Below are positions 23,270-35,889 of a stretch of 64,000 nucleotides of DNA, piece by piece. The position numbers were made by a program, and so were the translations under genes. The DNA lies in the NCBI GenBank assembly GCA_964019155.1, contig OZ025240.1, positions 98,017,386 through 98,081,385 on the forward strand, read 5' to 3'. Origin of the DNA: Osedax fenrisi (Eukaryota; Annelida; Polychaeta; Sabellida; Siboglinidae). The notes under the pieces are model-generated. The model saw nothing but the letters and a program-made list of their open reading frames with translations, was not told where the DNA came from and made no database searches. How positions within the stretch are numbered: the stretch's first letter is position 1; the number at the start of each line of letters is the position of its first letter.

Positions 23270-23600
23270 AGACACTGCGATCAACATCAGTAATGAGTTT
23301 TCGGCGGATATCGTATATTAATTATTATAAGCTATATTAAATAGATGTGTTTTCAATTTTACTTTAAAGGTGTGGTCAGAAACTATAGATCTAATTGAGT
23401 GAGGTAGAGAGTTCCATAGTTTAGGTGATATTATAGAAAAAGAAGATTCCTGTTTTTTATTAAGTGATATGACTCGGGGAGTATGGGTGTCAGTATGAAT
23501 TCTTCTGGCATTAGAATATTCTCATGAAATAGGAATTGGTCGCCCCTTACTAAAAGTTGAGTCGTCGTAGATTAAAATCAGTTAAGTTACATTATCTATT
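23270..23600 (-). pseudogene. LINE (CR1-like) C-terminal fragment, antisense
   Basis: The minus strand gives the end of a CR1-like ORF2: T-H-T-P-R-V-I-S, then P-K-L-W-N-S-L-P-H-S-I-R, and a K-V-K-L-K-T-H-L-F end. It faces the preceding plus-strand LINE tail to tail, so two insertions meet here. Confidence 0.65.
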
Positions 23601-24208
23601 ATGCATACTCATGAATAATTTACCTGTAATCTCATATTAATAATATGTATATTTTTATATTATTTAATTGTTGCATGTGTAAACCATCATTCTTATTGTC
23701 ATTTATTATATTTCATTAAATTATTGTTGCACATCATTTTGTGTGTCTACCCAGTAAGTAGCGTTGTGAATGATAATCATCAACATGATATTAACTGGCC
23801 ATCACTGATGACTACAAATACCAGCATTAGTGATGCCCATCGATGGGATATACCGTGGTTATCAAGTATGGTTGATGTTTAATTAAATATGGCTATTAAT
23901 TACGGCCATCATTTGAATGTTAAATGGACGTCAGGAGATGTGCATAATCGGCACGATACGGTTAGTCGGTAGATGGGCGGTACTCAGGTGTCATTCACAT
24001 ACAACCGTTACGCTCTATTTCACATTACATAATATTCTGAACGAGTAACATCTATATAGATATAATATAATATACGTATACAATAAATACACATGTGTAT
24101 TTCACTATGCCTTGTATATTAAATATGCAATGCTACCACGTATGTATATTTTAACTTTTATTTATTATTATTCCTATTATTATTATTTATTTATTTATTA
24201 GTATCTGT

Positions 24209-24251
<43 letters not shown>

Positions 24252-24380
24252 TATATATACTCATCAATAGAAACTGTATTGCCGCTTATTTTTACATTGT
24301 ATATACACTTTTTATATATGTTTTATATATGTAAGTGTTTAGATAAAACATTATAATTATAATTACACATACATACACAC
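23601..24380. other. No gene seen
   Basis: A somewhat G+C-richer patch lies at 23750-24030 without a recognisable product. (TTA)n and (AT)n microsatellites lie at about 24160-24260. Confidence 0.35.
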
Positions 24381-24540
24381 TAGTGCTGTACAATTTCAAA
24401 TCTCAAATCTTTTTTTTTCGGTTCGGTTCAAATCTGTAATTTTCGGGTATTTGGAAAAATTTGATGGCCTCAAATCTTCATTTTAAATTTAGTTTCGGTT
24501 CGGGTATCATGTCAGGTAATTGTTCGGGTAACGATCGATT
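24381..24540. other. Possible one-ended hAT-like terminus
   Basis: TAGTGCTGTACAATTT followed by repeated GGTTCGG/TTCGGGT words resembles the subterminal style of hAT elements. No matching right end or target duplication was found, so this is weak. Confidence 0.25.
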
Positions 24541-25014
24541 AACATAATTATGTAATAAGTTTCTTACAGTATTTTAAAATATACATTAAAATGTATAGAT
24601 ACTATTAATTAGATTATCAGTTATGCCACATATATAATAATTTATTTAAAATATAATAATGTTATCAAGGACACCGTGTCCTTGATTTATTATCCATTAA
24701 TAACAATTGTTATTAATATTTAAAAATTAATACGTATATTCTGCATATTCCTGAAGGAATATCATTAGATTAAGTTTGAATGATTTATACGCTGTAGTAC
24801 AGAGTCTGTACTAATATATAACAATGTTAATTCATTAACCGTTTAAAACTATATTTGTCTACAAGTACATTTTGAATAAATATTTGACACTATGGTATAT
24901 ATATATATATATATATATATATGGTCTAAATATAATATTTATATTTAGCCTTCTATATATATATATATGCTGTGGTGTATATAGTATATAGGATTACTCT
25001 TACACCTTAACTAA

Positions 25015-26125
25015 AGTTTTTGATTATTTTCCTATTATCTATTATTTATTAATTATAGCTATTCCTGATTCTACATTACTATATATACAATAACATAAAT
25101 GTTAGCTAAAATATCAATAAAATATAGAAAAATATGTATTTAATATCTAAAAAATTAGTGTAAATATATTAAAAAATAAAATAAATATTACAAATATTAT
25201 AAAATATGTTTTTAAAAATGTCTAAAACCCAAACTTAAACCCAAACCGTATCCGACCCGGCGTTGCTCGGTAGTTGATTTTTTGCCTATCTATTTATTTA
25301 TTAATAAGCTGCTCCTGATTATTCATAGTTATATATACAATTAAATAAATGTTAGCTGAAATAAAAACAAATTATGAAAAATATTTTAATATTTAAAAAA
25401 TTAGTAGAAAAATATTTCAAAAAATATATTAAAAAATACAATAAATATTTCGAATATTACAAAATATGTTTTAAAAAGATGTCGAAAACCTAAACCCAAA
25501 CCGTACCTGACCTGGCGTTGCTCGGTTTTTGATTGTTTGCTAATTATTATTTATTAATTATAGCTATTACTAATTCTGCATTGCTAAATATTTATATTTA
25601 ATTTTTTCCTAACTATTATAATAAATAATTATTTATATACAATAAAATAAATCTTAGCTGACATACAAACAAATGTAGAAAAATATTTTAATATTTAAAA
25701 AATTCGTGGAAAAATATTTCAAAAAATATATTAAATAATACAACAAATATTTCAAATATTACAAAATATGTTTAAAACCTAAACCCAAACCTTTCCAAAT
25801 CGGCGTTGCTCGGTTTTTTATTATTTGCCTATCTATCATTTATTAATTATAACTATTCCTGATTTGGAATTTCTTGCCGTACCCAACTCAGCTTTACTCG
25901 TTGTTTGATAGTTTGCCTATCTATTATTTATTAATTATGGCTACTCATGATTCTGTCTTTCATATATAATAACATAAATTTGTGCTAAAATTCAAACAAA
26001 TTTAGACAAATATTCGTTTTTAATATCTCAAAAATTAGTGGAAATTATTTCAAAAATATTTCAAAAAATATTAAAAAAAATACAACACATATTTCCAATA
26101 TTACAAAATATTACAGTATTAAAGT
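25015..26125. repeat. Tandem array of ~255-290-bp units
   Basis: A unit containing AACCCAAACC, then CGGCGTTGCTCGG, then TTTGCCTATCTATTATTTATTAA recurs with its CGGCGTTGCTCGG core at about 25259, 25514 and 25802. A shortened, altered unit has its core near 25889, and a last partial unit reaches 26125. Between cores each unit has the same A+T-rich body (TTAGCTGAAAT..., AAATATTTCAAAAAATAT). No coding is seen. It could be a young satellite or an expanded transposon interior. Confidence 0.75.
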
Positions 26126-26501
26126 GTATACACTTAATCAACTATATATATCTATCTATCTATCTATTTGTATATTTGTATTTTGTATATAACGTGGTCT
26201 AAAATATACATATATTTATATATGTGTATATATATAATTCGAAATTAGACATAATATCATAATTAAATATTATTTTCTGGTCCAACAAAAATAGAATGAA
26301 ATTATGAAAAATCAATGTATTTCAATGCATAGTTTTAAACAAATTAAAAAAAAAACCTCTTAAAACATTATTTATTGATACTATTTATATTATGATATAT
26401 ATATATATATATATAAATAATATATTATGGAGTTACTACATTTACATATTCGGACATCTTATCTTACTCCATAATGTAGCTTCTACCCTATCTAATTATA
26501 A

Positions 26502-26673
26502 GATTATCTGGTCTCGGATAGTATTGCTTCAAATCGTATGATAGGATATTAATAAAACAATACTATTTATTATTGATTATATTAAAAATTATGATTATAT
26601 CATTATTGTTACATTAGATTGGTTGATTATTAGCCTATCATACTATTCCGAGAAATACTGGCGCCAGATAATC
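26502..26673. repeat. Imperfect inverted repeat (foldback-like)
   Basis: ATTATCTGG and GTATGATAGG on the left recur as CCTATCATAC and CCAGATAAT on the right with indels between, so the arms can fold over most of the 170 bp. Confidence 0.55.
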
Positions 26674-26956
26674 GTGTTGGGGTATGCCACCTCAACTCGC
26701 TAGACAACTACTTTCCAACAAGTATTTCCGGTAATACTAGTAGTGGGATACGCCTTTAAATATTTAACTGCGTGAGATAATGACTTATTTCGTAAGTACA
26801 TAGGACGTCGATTGCTTAGTAAACATCGCGGTTAGGATGTTCCTCAAGTTATCATATCAAGAAATAAATAGTCATTCATTTGAGGTTGGTATACCTATTA
26901 TAATAGGCAAATAAGGAACTTTGTTATTCTATGTATACAAACACGATATAATTAGG

Positions 26957-28745
26957 CTAAATATACTGATCTAAGCATAGAAGAATATAGAAAGTTAAAC
27001 GCAGCCTTCCAGAAGAAATCAAGGCAGGATAAAGAGCAAATAATCATAGATAAATGTAAACTAATTGAAGATAATATTAAAATGGGTAAAACAAGAGACC
27101 TGTTTAAAGAAATAAAAGAGATGGCAGGATAACGCAGCTCAAGTTGTGGTGCTATGAAACTAAGTACTGGAATAGTGGTTTCAGAAGAAAAGGATATAAA
27201 AAAGAGATGGCAACAATATACAGAAAATCTATACAGAAAAGATCCTAATATAAATTATATTTATATGAGGACGAACCTGATGTATTAGAAATAGAAGTGA
27301 AAGAAGCAATCCGATAAATATCTAATAGAAATCTCAGGCTGCGACGGAATACCTATAGAATTCCTAAAAGCAGGAGGTGATGAATCTATAAGAATCATGA
27401 CGAGTCTGTGAAATAGTATATGGAAAACAACGATATGACCAAATGACTGGAAGAAATCAATATATGTTCCTATTTACAAAAAGGGCGATAAAAAAGAATG
27501 TGGAAACTACAGAATAATCTCCTTAATATCACATGCAAGTAAGATACTTCTGAGAATATTGCAAAAAAGACTTGATAATTTCTCATCCCTAAACTACCAA
27601 TAGAATAAGCCGGGTTTCGAAGAGGTAGAGAAACTAGAGACTACATTACTTACTTGAGATGGATGATGGAAAAGGGTAGAGATCATCAAAGATAACTCTT
27701 CATGTGATTTATTCACTACAAAAAGGCAATTGACTGTATAGATCATCCAATACTATGGTGTACTCTCAAATATATGGGAGTATCAGAGAATCTGAAAGTA
27801 GTGCTGAGAAATCTATGCATACATCAAGAATCAAATGTAATATCAGAGTATGGTGAGACAATCAACATCCCGATTGGTAAAGGAGTACGTCGAGGATGTA
27901 TTCTATCTCTAGTGCTATTCAATATTTATACAGAAAGAATAATGCGATATGTCCTGGAAAAGTGGGATAAAGGCATTGGTATATGTGGAAGGGAAGTTAC
28001 AAACCTTAGATATGCTAACGATACTACATTGATAGCGGAAACAAAAGATGATCTCACCATGCTAATTATAAAAGTCAAAAGAGCCAACGAAGAAATAGGA
28101 TTATATTTAAACGTCAAGAAAACAAAAGTGATGACTACAGATGAATTGGAACATATAATATTAGATGATAACAATATCGAAATAGTTGATAGATATATCT
28201 TCCTGGGAGTCCTAATTACAAAGGATGGAGTTACCGATAATGAGCTACGAAGAAGGCTGGTAATGGAATAATGTCAAAGATAGAGGCATTAGACTAACGA
28301 CAAAAATAATGATTGTTCAAATACTGGTATTTCCAATTATCCTTTATGGAGCAGAAACCTGGACTATATAAAAGGCAAATAGGAAAATAATTGATTCTTT
28401 TTAACTATAGTACTGGAGGAAACTACTCGGAGTTACCTACTTAGATAGGAAGAGAAATACTGAGATAATTGACATAATACAACCTAAAAGAACGCTCGAA
28501 TCCAGAATTGTCAAGGCTGCCTTATCTTTTTTCGGATATAATGGAATTGCAAATGATGCTGGGAAGAATGGAAGGTCGGCGAGGAAGAGGAAGACCACAT
28601 TGCACCTGGCTAGACAATATACAAACATATCTCTCTAAAGATATTATGAATCTCTGACTAGATGCTTGAGACAGAGCGGTATGGAGAATATCTACCATGG
28701 ATGTAGCCAGGGGTTGGTTTCGACTCGACGGAACGAGGTAACAAG
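26957..28745 (+). pseudogene. LINE endonuclease-RT type, copy A (RT and C-terminus)
   Basis: The plus strand encodes a non-LTR RT. A pre-RT helix (K-K-R-W-Q-Q-Y-T-E-N-L-Y) comes first, then V-P-I-Y-K-K-G-D-K-K-E-C-G-N-Y-R. A damaged motif A reads K-K-A-I-D-C-I-D-H. Motif B is altered to G-V-R-R-G-C (usually G-V-R-Q-G-C). Motif C reads Y-A-N-D-T, so the first Asp of the usual A-D-D is Asn. The C-terminus reads G-R-G-R-P-H-C-T-W-L-D-N-I and A-V-W-R, then R-L-D-G-T-R, the typical end of this LINE group. One 165-residue frame is open at 27774-28271; elsewhere stops and frameshifts are common. The endonuclease is missing (5' truncation). Changed catalytic residues make it inactive. Confidence 0.75.
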
Positions 28746-29029
28746 GTAAGTATAGAAGGTAAACGTAATAGTTAGTACAATAGAAATTGGTTAGATGGTA
28801 TATACTGAATTTCTGGATACAACTTCTATATGAATATAACACGTTATGCTCATATTATTTCCACCCTACAATAAATTCATAATTAACTAAGTAAGTATAT
28901 GTATTGGTATGGACTATATATATAAGTATTATATAATATTTATAAATATATATATATAAATAGTATATACCCTTACTAAAGATTTTTTGATGTATCTTTA
29001 AAATATAATTTCTCTTATATATATATATT
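28746..29029. other. Spacer between LINE copies
   Basis: The first part may be the tail of copy A (AACAAGGTAAG words). The rest is A+T-rich with no gene. Confidence 0.4.
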
Positions 29030-31395
29030 AGAATTTGCCCAAAAACATAAACTCTTTTTCTCAAATACGTTACATCCACACACAAAACTCGAGGAAAAGT
29101 ACATGACACTCACCAGATGGTAACACGCATAATCAAATTGATTATATCCTGACACGCAACGTTTCAAGTTCAGTATAAATAAAGCAACAACAAGAATATA
29201 TCCTGGATCTGATATATATATAGCGACCACGACATGGTTTTATGCAATATAAAACTAAAACTGAAACGAAACCATACAAAAAATCAATAAGGTTCAACTT
29301 TGATGTAGAGAAACTCTTAAACGAACAAACTAAAAGTATCTATTAAAAGGAAATTATGGTTAAGCTAACCCAAATGGATATACAAATCCCAACAACCAAC
29401 GCAAGTTATAATGAAATTGCAGAAATTATGAAAAAAGCAGCTGAAAAAATACTGGGCAAAATGAGAACTAAGAAGCATTCTTGGATGACAAACGAACTTC
29501 TTGATTTATACGATGAAAGAATTAGATTAAAATCTATACAGAACACTTTGACGGAGAACGCACACGAATTTAGGAAGTTTAACTCGATAATAAGAAAAGG
29601 TATTAAATAAAAGTAAGAAAATTGGATACAGAAAGAATGTTTATATATAGTCCAGGATATACGACATGGTATACACTCCAAACATGCCTATCAAATACTC
29701 AAATCTCTCACAAATTAGAGAATGAAGAAGAAAACCAGAGTGATTGAAAATAAAGATAGGGATATTATCTCGGAGGATAATGAAATTGTAAAAAGATGGA
29801 CAGAATACTGTAATGAACTTTATAATCACACAATAAATCCGGTAAAAAACACACTTATTAATCGAGAAGTAGTAGTATATAATAACTTACCGATTTTAAA
29901 GTCAGAAGTGGAAAATGTTATTAAAAATATCTAAAAGGGTAAATCTATATAGAAGTCGATTAATATTCCGGGGAGCTGTTTATCAACGGTGGAACCTAAC
30001 TGATCGACACAATCACTGAACTTTACCAAAACATATGGGATACAAAGGAATGGCCAGATCTTTGGACACAATCACTAATTATACCAATTCCGAAGAAAGG
30101 AAAAATTAATAAATATTACACGCAAGCAAGATCTTATTAAGAATAATTCTAAATCGCTTAAATCCGATGGTGGAAAGTATTCTATTAGAAGAACAAGCTG
30201 GATTTAGAAAAAAAAGAAGCACGACTTAACAAATCTTAAACTGTAGAATTATGGCGGAAAAACACATTGAACATGGAAAGAAACTTTGTCACAATTGTAT
30301 TGACTTCAAAAGGGGTTTGACCGTGTATGGGCAATGGACTAAGGCAATGGACTAAGGAATATAATGAGAAATTTTAATATTGACGAATACCTTATATCAA
30401 TCATAGAAAACATATATAAAAAAGCGAGCAGTGCAGTGATAGTTAACGATGCAAGAGGAGACTTCTTTCGGACATCGGTAGGAGTACAACAAGGTTGCAA
30501 TCTGTCACCAACTTTATTCAATATTTTCTTGGAAAAAATTATGCAAGAGACTATAAACAAACACACTTCAACCATAGCTGTAGAAGGATATAATATTTGT
30601 AACCTAAGGTTTGCAGATGTAATAGATTTAATGACAGGATAAATTCCAGAATTACAACAGCTCACAGACAAATTATATAACTGCTCAGCGGTATACGGTA
30701 TGGAAGTGCGTCTAAAAATAGTAAGATCATGGTAAATAATTCTCAAACAGCCATACTAACATTATAACTCTGAAAGGTGAAACTCTAGAAACAATACACA
30801 ATTTAAAATATCTGGGATATACATTAAAAATGACGGAAAAAGTGAAAAGGAGATAAAAATAATATTGACGACAGAAAATTCGGCTCTGGTAAACTTAAGT
30901 ACAATATGAAAAAGCAGAAGAATCTCATTACGTACCAAGATACACGTATACAAATCTCTGATACACTCTATTCTATTATATGGTTGTGAAACATTGATAT
31001 TAAATGAAACCCCAGAGAAAAGAATAAATGCATTCGAATATAAATCATATAGAAGAATCATAGGAATCTCATACCGAGAAATGAAAATGAATGATTATGT
31101 TTTCAAGAAAATTATTGAAACAACAGCCTCTGTTGATCCACTTCTTTCATCGATAAAAAGAAGGAAATTGGCTCATTTTTGCCACACAATATGCCATAAA
31201 TCTCTACATAAAGTACTCATGCAATGTTTTGTAGAAGGAAAGAGAAGACAGGGACGACCGAGAACAAACTTGATATAGGTGATCTTCTCGAAAATACATT
31301 GGACCGTGAGAAATAGAAAACAACATGCGTAATTGCCGCGATTCAAATTCCCTCTACGACTAAGCGGTCACGGGATAATGGGAAGGAAAAGGGTA
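29030..31395 (+). pseudogene. LINE endonuclease-RT type, copy B
   Basis: This longer copy starts within the apurinic endonuclease. A H-S-P-D-G-N-T-H-N-Q-I-D-Y-I-L segment holds the conserved D-Y-I-L end, and S-D-H-D is seen in a shifted frame. The linker (H-S-W-M-T-N-E-L-L-D-L) is open at 29356-29610. The RT has F-D-R-V-W-near-motif-A remnants, an intact motif B G-V-Q-Q-G-C-N-L-S-P, and motif C changed to F-A-D-V, losing the second catalytic Asp. The C-terminus includes L-L-Y-G-C-E-T, S-Y-R-R-I-I-G-I, I-K-R-R-K-L-A-H-F and R-Q-G-R-P-R. The 3' end carries a variant of the CTACGA...GTCACGGGAT word. Many stops are present; it is not functional. Confidence 0.75.
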
Positions 31396-31504
31396 ATATA
31401 TGATCATAGTCAACAATAATTCTATATAAAGGATTATTAAAAATATGTTGCGAAGTAAATATAAAACACTCTCTATATAAGCAACTTAATTAATAACACT
31501 ACTT

Positions 31505-31690
31505 GCCGCTAAATATATTCACAAGGAAAAATCGAAGATGCAATACCTCGTGGCCGCCCAAAGATGGAATGGATGGACAACATTGTCAAATATCTCTGCG
31601 ACCTACTGATGATGACAAAAGATCGTAACAAATAGCGACATTGTTATGTTAAATATTCATATTCCCCTTACGATTCAAGAGTCATGGGAT
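31505..31690 (+). pseudogene. LINE, copy C, 3' end only
   Basis: A severely 5'-truncated copy encodes R-G-R-P-K-M-E-W-M-D-N-I-V-K and ends with TTACGATTCAAGAGTCATGGGAT, the 3' end word of this LINE family (see also 31355, 47175, 48515 and 54010). Confidence 0.6.
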
Positions 31691-31734
31691 AAAGGTAAAA
31701 TAAAAGTAAAGTATATATTATATATGTATATATG

Positions 31735-33185
31735 TATACATGGTTTAGATCGATTGAATACGCATATACTCTAAAGACACACCCATTGAATGTACAGTAT
31801 AAACATGTGATTAGGTATATGGAAGTTATTTTACTTGAATTATTTTTTTTAATTTGAGAGTAAATAGTCTACACGAAAATATATGTTAAAATAAATAATA
31901 TATATAAATTAAGTTCAATGGTATATCATACATATTATATATATATATATATATATACATTAAAACCTCTCTTTAAGAAACTATTTTTGTTCAGTACTTT
32001 TTTTCTTATAGAGAGGTTTTCTTATAAAGAGGTTTTTACTTTTCCAATGATTTTAAGAATTAATTTATAATTGAAAATGCATTATATAACCTATAGGTTA
32101 TATATATATATATAGTAAAAGTATTAATCAAAAGAATAGTTTAGAAATTTATTTAAAAATAACATTTATTAATTAATTTTTATAAATTTTAATTAATGTA
32201 TGGATATAATAACAATTATTAATTAATTTTAATTCATTTCGAGCTATTTATGTAATATAAAATATTTGTAAGAAAAAAAAATATCTTATATAATAATTAA
32301 TTTCTATAATTGTTATCAATATATAATAATTCTATTTATATGTAATTATTTTTTATATTTTTTATACAATAAGTTTCTTATAAAGAGGTTTTTCTTATAT
32401 TTTTCTTATAAAATTTTCTTATAAAGAGGTTTTTAATGTGGAAAAGTTGAATTCTAACCAAATGTGTGAACAATTTTTTTATAAAGAGGTTTTTCTTATA
32501 AAGAGGTTTCTTATAGAGAGGTTTTACTGTATATATATATATATATATATGTTATATATACAGTAGTAAATTATAGTAGATATATATATGTTATACCTAC
32601 GTATAAGCAATATATATAATATATCTCATACATGTATAATATTATAACAATACGATACGTAAACTATGTTATTGGTACTTAGTAATTATTTGTAGAAACA
32701 TTTTATTTTTGAATATATTATAACTATTATATGGTTAGAATAATAAGAATTGTAATTCGAATATTGTACATACATATATGTATCCTATAGAAGTTATATA
32801 TAGTTTTAGAAAATGCATTTAATTTCAAGTAGAAACAATAATTAATATGTAAATAAATAGATAAAGTAACAATACGTACATTGTTATAGTAATGATACTT
32901 ATAAATTATATGTCGTATTACATTTATATTACATTTTATTTACGAATTTATTCTATATATTATTATGTTAGAAGAATATTTAATTGTAAATCGAATATTA
33001 TACATATATAATAGATATTTATAGTGTCGTAAAATCCGTTTAATATTAAAGCATATGCTACGTTAAATACATACATAATATTCACCCATCCATCCATATA
33101 AAGAATATTATATAGATATTTATTATATCATTTCCAGGAAAACGCAATTGATATATGAGCGCTGTGGAATGTTTTCATATATTTA
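31735..33185 (-). repeat. Inverted duplication, copy B (partner at 12.9-13.6 kb)
   Basis: The reverse complement follows copy A in order and is interrupted by the 572-bp MITE at 31958-32529 and by (AT)n differences. With the minus-strand EGF pseudo-exons at higher coordinates, it fits the intron of an antiparallel, decayed paralogue of the LRR-EGF gene. Confidence 0.65.
31958..32529. mobile_element. pogo/Tigger-like MITE, 572 bp
   Basis: The left end CATTAAAACCTCTCTTTAAG and the right end CTTATAGAGAGGTTTTACTG form terminal inverted repeats of the CAGTAAAACCTCT type known from pogo/Tigger relatives. Both ends are flanked by TA. The word CTTATAAAGAGGTTTTT or close variants recurs at least six times near both ends. 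It is non-coding. Paralogous copy A (about 13400) shows the site without the insertion. Confidence 0.75.
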
Positions 33186-33221
33186 TTATATTAAATACTT
33201 TAATTAACTTAATGAAATTGG

Positions 33222-33265
<44 letters not shown>

Positions 33266-33589
33266 GAATATATATTATTAATTAATATATTAAATATATA
33301 AACGTGCAATATTTCTATCATTCTCATCTAAAATATTAAACTTAGTATATATCTACCATATAATAATAGTGTAAAGTATTGAATATTTACATTATTATAA
33401 TATTATAGATTGAAAATACGTAAAACGCCATTATATATTAAGTTTGGTATAAATGTAAGTTGTATTTAATTACACTATCATTAAACGTTTATTTTAACTA
33501 TTTGTATATGATGAGAGTTTGGTATATTTCCACTTATCATATGTATTCCCACCCCCCGTAGGCTCACACAAATAATATATTATATATAT
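33186..33589. other. A+T-rich DNA, no gene seen
   Basis: Only (AT)n-rich sequence is present; no conserved element is recognised. Confidence 0.4.
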
Positions 33590-34070
33590 AATGATTAACG
33601 AGAATAATAAAGTAATAAATATAAAATAAATAAACAAAACAATTATAAATATAATTAATTAGATAATTAAAAATAATTAGATTAAAGAATCATAAATAGG
33701 AGAATCCCCTCGGAAGTCTGTTAATTAAGCGTACATACGACTTATTATTCGTAGGGCGACGCATTTTCATTGGTTGAAACTGCCGATGTTAAAACGTTCG
33801 TATTATGTGTACGATTTCGTATTAAATTAATTACATTCATTTTTTTTTTATAAACATTTTTGTTTTATTTTCTTCTAATATATGTTATCCCTTAATTATG
33901 ACAGTGTATTTAACAACATTTTATTATAAATATTGAACGCAATTAGGATAACAAAATAATAACATATACTATATGATATAGTATAATAAAAAAAGAATAG
34001 GAAATTTTTCTTAGTTTCATAAATAACCGAAAAAATGTATATATACATATATATACTTTTAAAACAAATA
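33590..34070 (+). repeat. Second inverted duplication, left copy (partner 43.5-44.0 kb)
   Basis: Words such as TTTTATTATAAATATTGAA, CAATTAGGATAACAAA, TACTATATGATATAGTATAAT and GTTTTATTTTCTTCTAATAT occur in reverse complement and matching order at 43580-43985. The copies differ by a ~170-bp insertion or deletion. Confidence 0.6.
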
Positions 34071-34605
34071 TTAAATTATTTATTACCTCTTCGTATTAGT
34101 TAACTTTTTATATTTTTTATTGTGTTTAGTTTCTTTATCTTTTTCTCTTTCATTAATATATTTTTTACATATTTTATGCATTTATTTCATTTGTTTTATA
34201 TATTTTTCTTCTTTTAATATACATTTATTTTATTTATATATACTTTTATTATTTATTATATTTTATTTTGTATTTAACTGAAAATGATGACCTCTCCTTG
34301 ATAACAATATTCAAGTATATTCTTACTTATTTATTCAGCACGATTTTCATTTACACGAATCACATTTACAAATCAAATAAGTTTAATAATATATACAATA
34401 GTATATATATATATACAAAATTATAGTTCTAATGATATACAAAATTGAAATTTTAAAATAAGTTATTGTCATTTTATAATTTACTAATATTTTTTTTATT
34501 TTTTATTCTTGTAATGCTGTTATCAAGTTGAGTGGGAAAATACCTAGTCAAGCTTTGCTTTTGTATTTTCCTGAGTGTTTACACTCTATCTGATTCACAA
34601 TATAT

Positions 34606-34656
<51 letters not shown>

Positions 34657-34838
34657 GAATCATGTGATAGCATTCATAGTGAACGGAAGTGATTATTAAA
34701 CGCAATCAACCGTAAAGAAATACCGCTAAGTTATTTATCATATTCTATATAACATTATATGTTAATATTATTTCTAACATTTATTATCAGTATTTATATA
34801 AATATTAATAACACATATTTATATATTTATCATGTATT

Positions 34839-34869
<31 letters not shown>
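34071..34869. other. A+T-rich DNA, partly LINE 3'-UTR-like
   Basis: Pyrimidine-rich 34090-34320 and the segment 34500-34600 resemble LINE 3' ends but contain no coding. An (AT)n tract lies at 34609-34653. Confidence 0.3.
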
Positions 34870-34871
<2 letters not shown>

Positions 34872-35059
34872 ATAAAGGGTTGATTGTCTTATTCTATAAT
34901 TACCCGGTTGTTAAAACCAAATCTGATAATAATGATAATAATAATAATAATATATTTATATATATATATATATATATATATCATGGAATAAATTATACAC
35001 ATATTATGATATTATGATATATATATATATATATATACATATAAATATTTGATATTATG

Positions 35060-35140
35060 AAGTTATTACCTTTACATTTCCAATTTACCATACTGTAACC
35101 ACTATTGCACTCACATATGTAGGATAAGAGCTATCATTTA
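35060..35140 (-). pseudogene. EGF pseudo-exon, copy 1
   Basis: The minus strand reads C-E-C-N-S-G-Y-S-M-V-N-W-K-C-K-G, the second half of an EGF module that also occurs at 39.1 and 43.3 kb. The first half is lost. It lies in a repeated cassette (34870-35165) shared with 39360-39600 and 43100-43300. Confidence 0.55.
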
Positions 35141-35165
35141 TTATTTTTGGTATGCGATTTATAAA

Positions 35166-35483
35166 TGTCTTAGCATATAGTTTAAGTTTAATATGAAGAA
35201 AACATATAAACAATTTGGTCCCATATTGTCAGTTATTTTGGAAGCGGCGTGTCCTAGAAGTTTATCATTGGTAGATAGCAAAATAACATATAAAATAATA
35301 AAAATATTAAAAATGAAGTTTTACAAATATCTAATACCATTACCAACAAAATGAGTTATGCATATATCTATAATATCATATTTATAATCTAAAAATATTA
35401 TTAAAATTTTATAGGAATTTCTGGCATTTTTTTTTTAAAACATATTTTTTTTGTTCTTGAAAATAATTTGTTGGTTAAACTAT

Positions 35484-35535
<52 letters not shown>

Positions 35536-35889
35536 TGATAAATTAGCATCAATATTTAAAGGAACAAATAAAATGCTTGTATTTATATGGTAAATTTGTT
35601 ATTATTTTAAAAAATATCATATTTTTTTTATTTTGCATATATTTAACAAATGTATTTTTTTTCCTTTTTCACAATATTTTATAAATAATCATTATTATAT
35701 GAACCTATATCTAACACAATTTTGAAATCCATAATATATTTACAATTTCATTACTATTACAAATAAGAGAAAATATCAAATATTATTTTTTTTATAAATA
35801 TTATTTACAAATATTATTTTTAGCATATTTTATTAAATAAATTATTATATAATAACGTATATAGAATATAAATATAATTTCGTTAGGAT
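35166..35889. other. A+T-rich DNA, no gene seen
   Basis: It contains an (AT)n tract at 35487-35533 and nothing recognisable otherwise. Confidence 0.4.
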
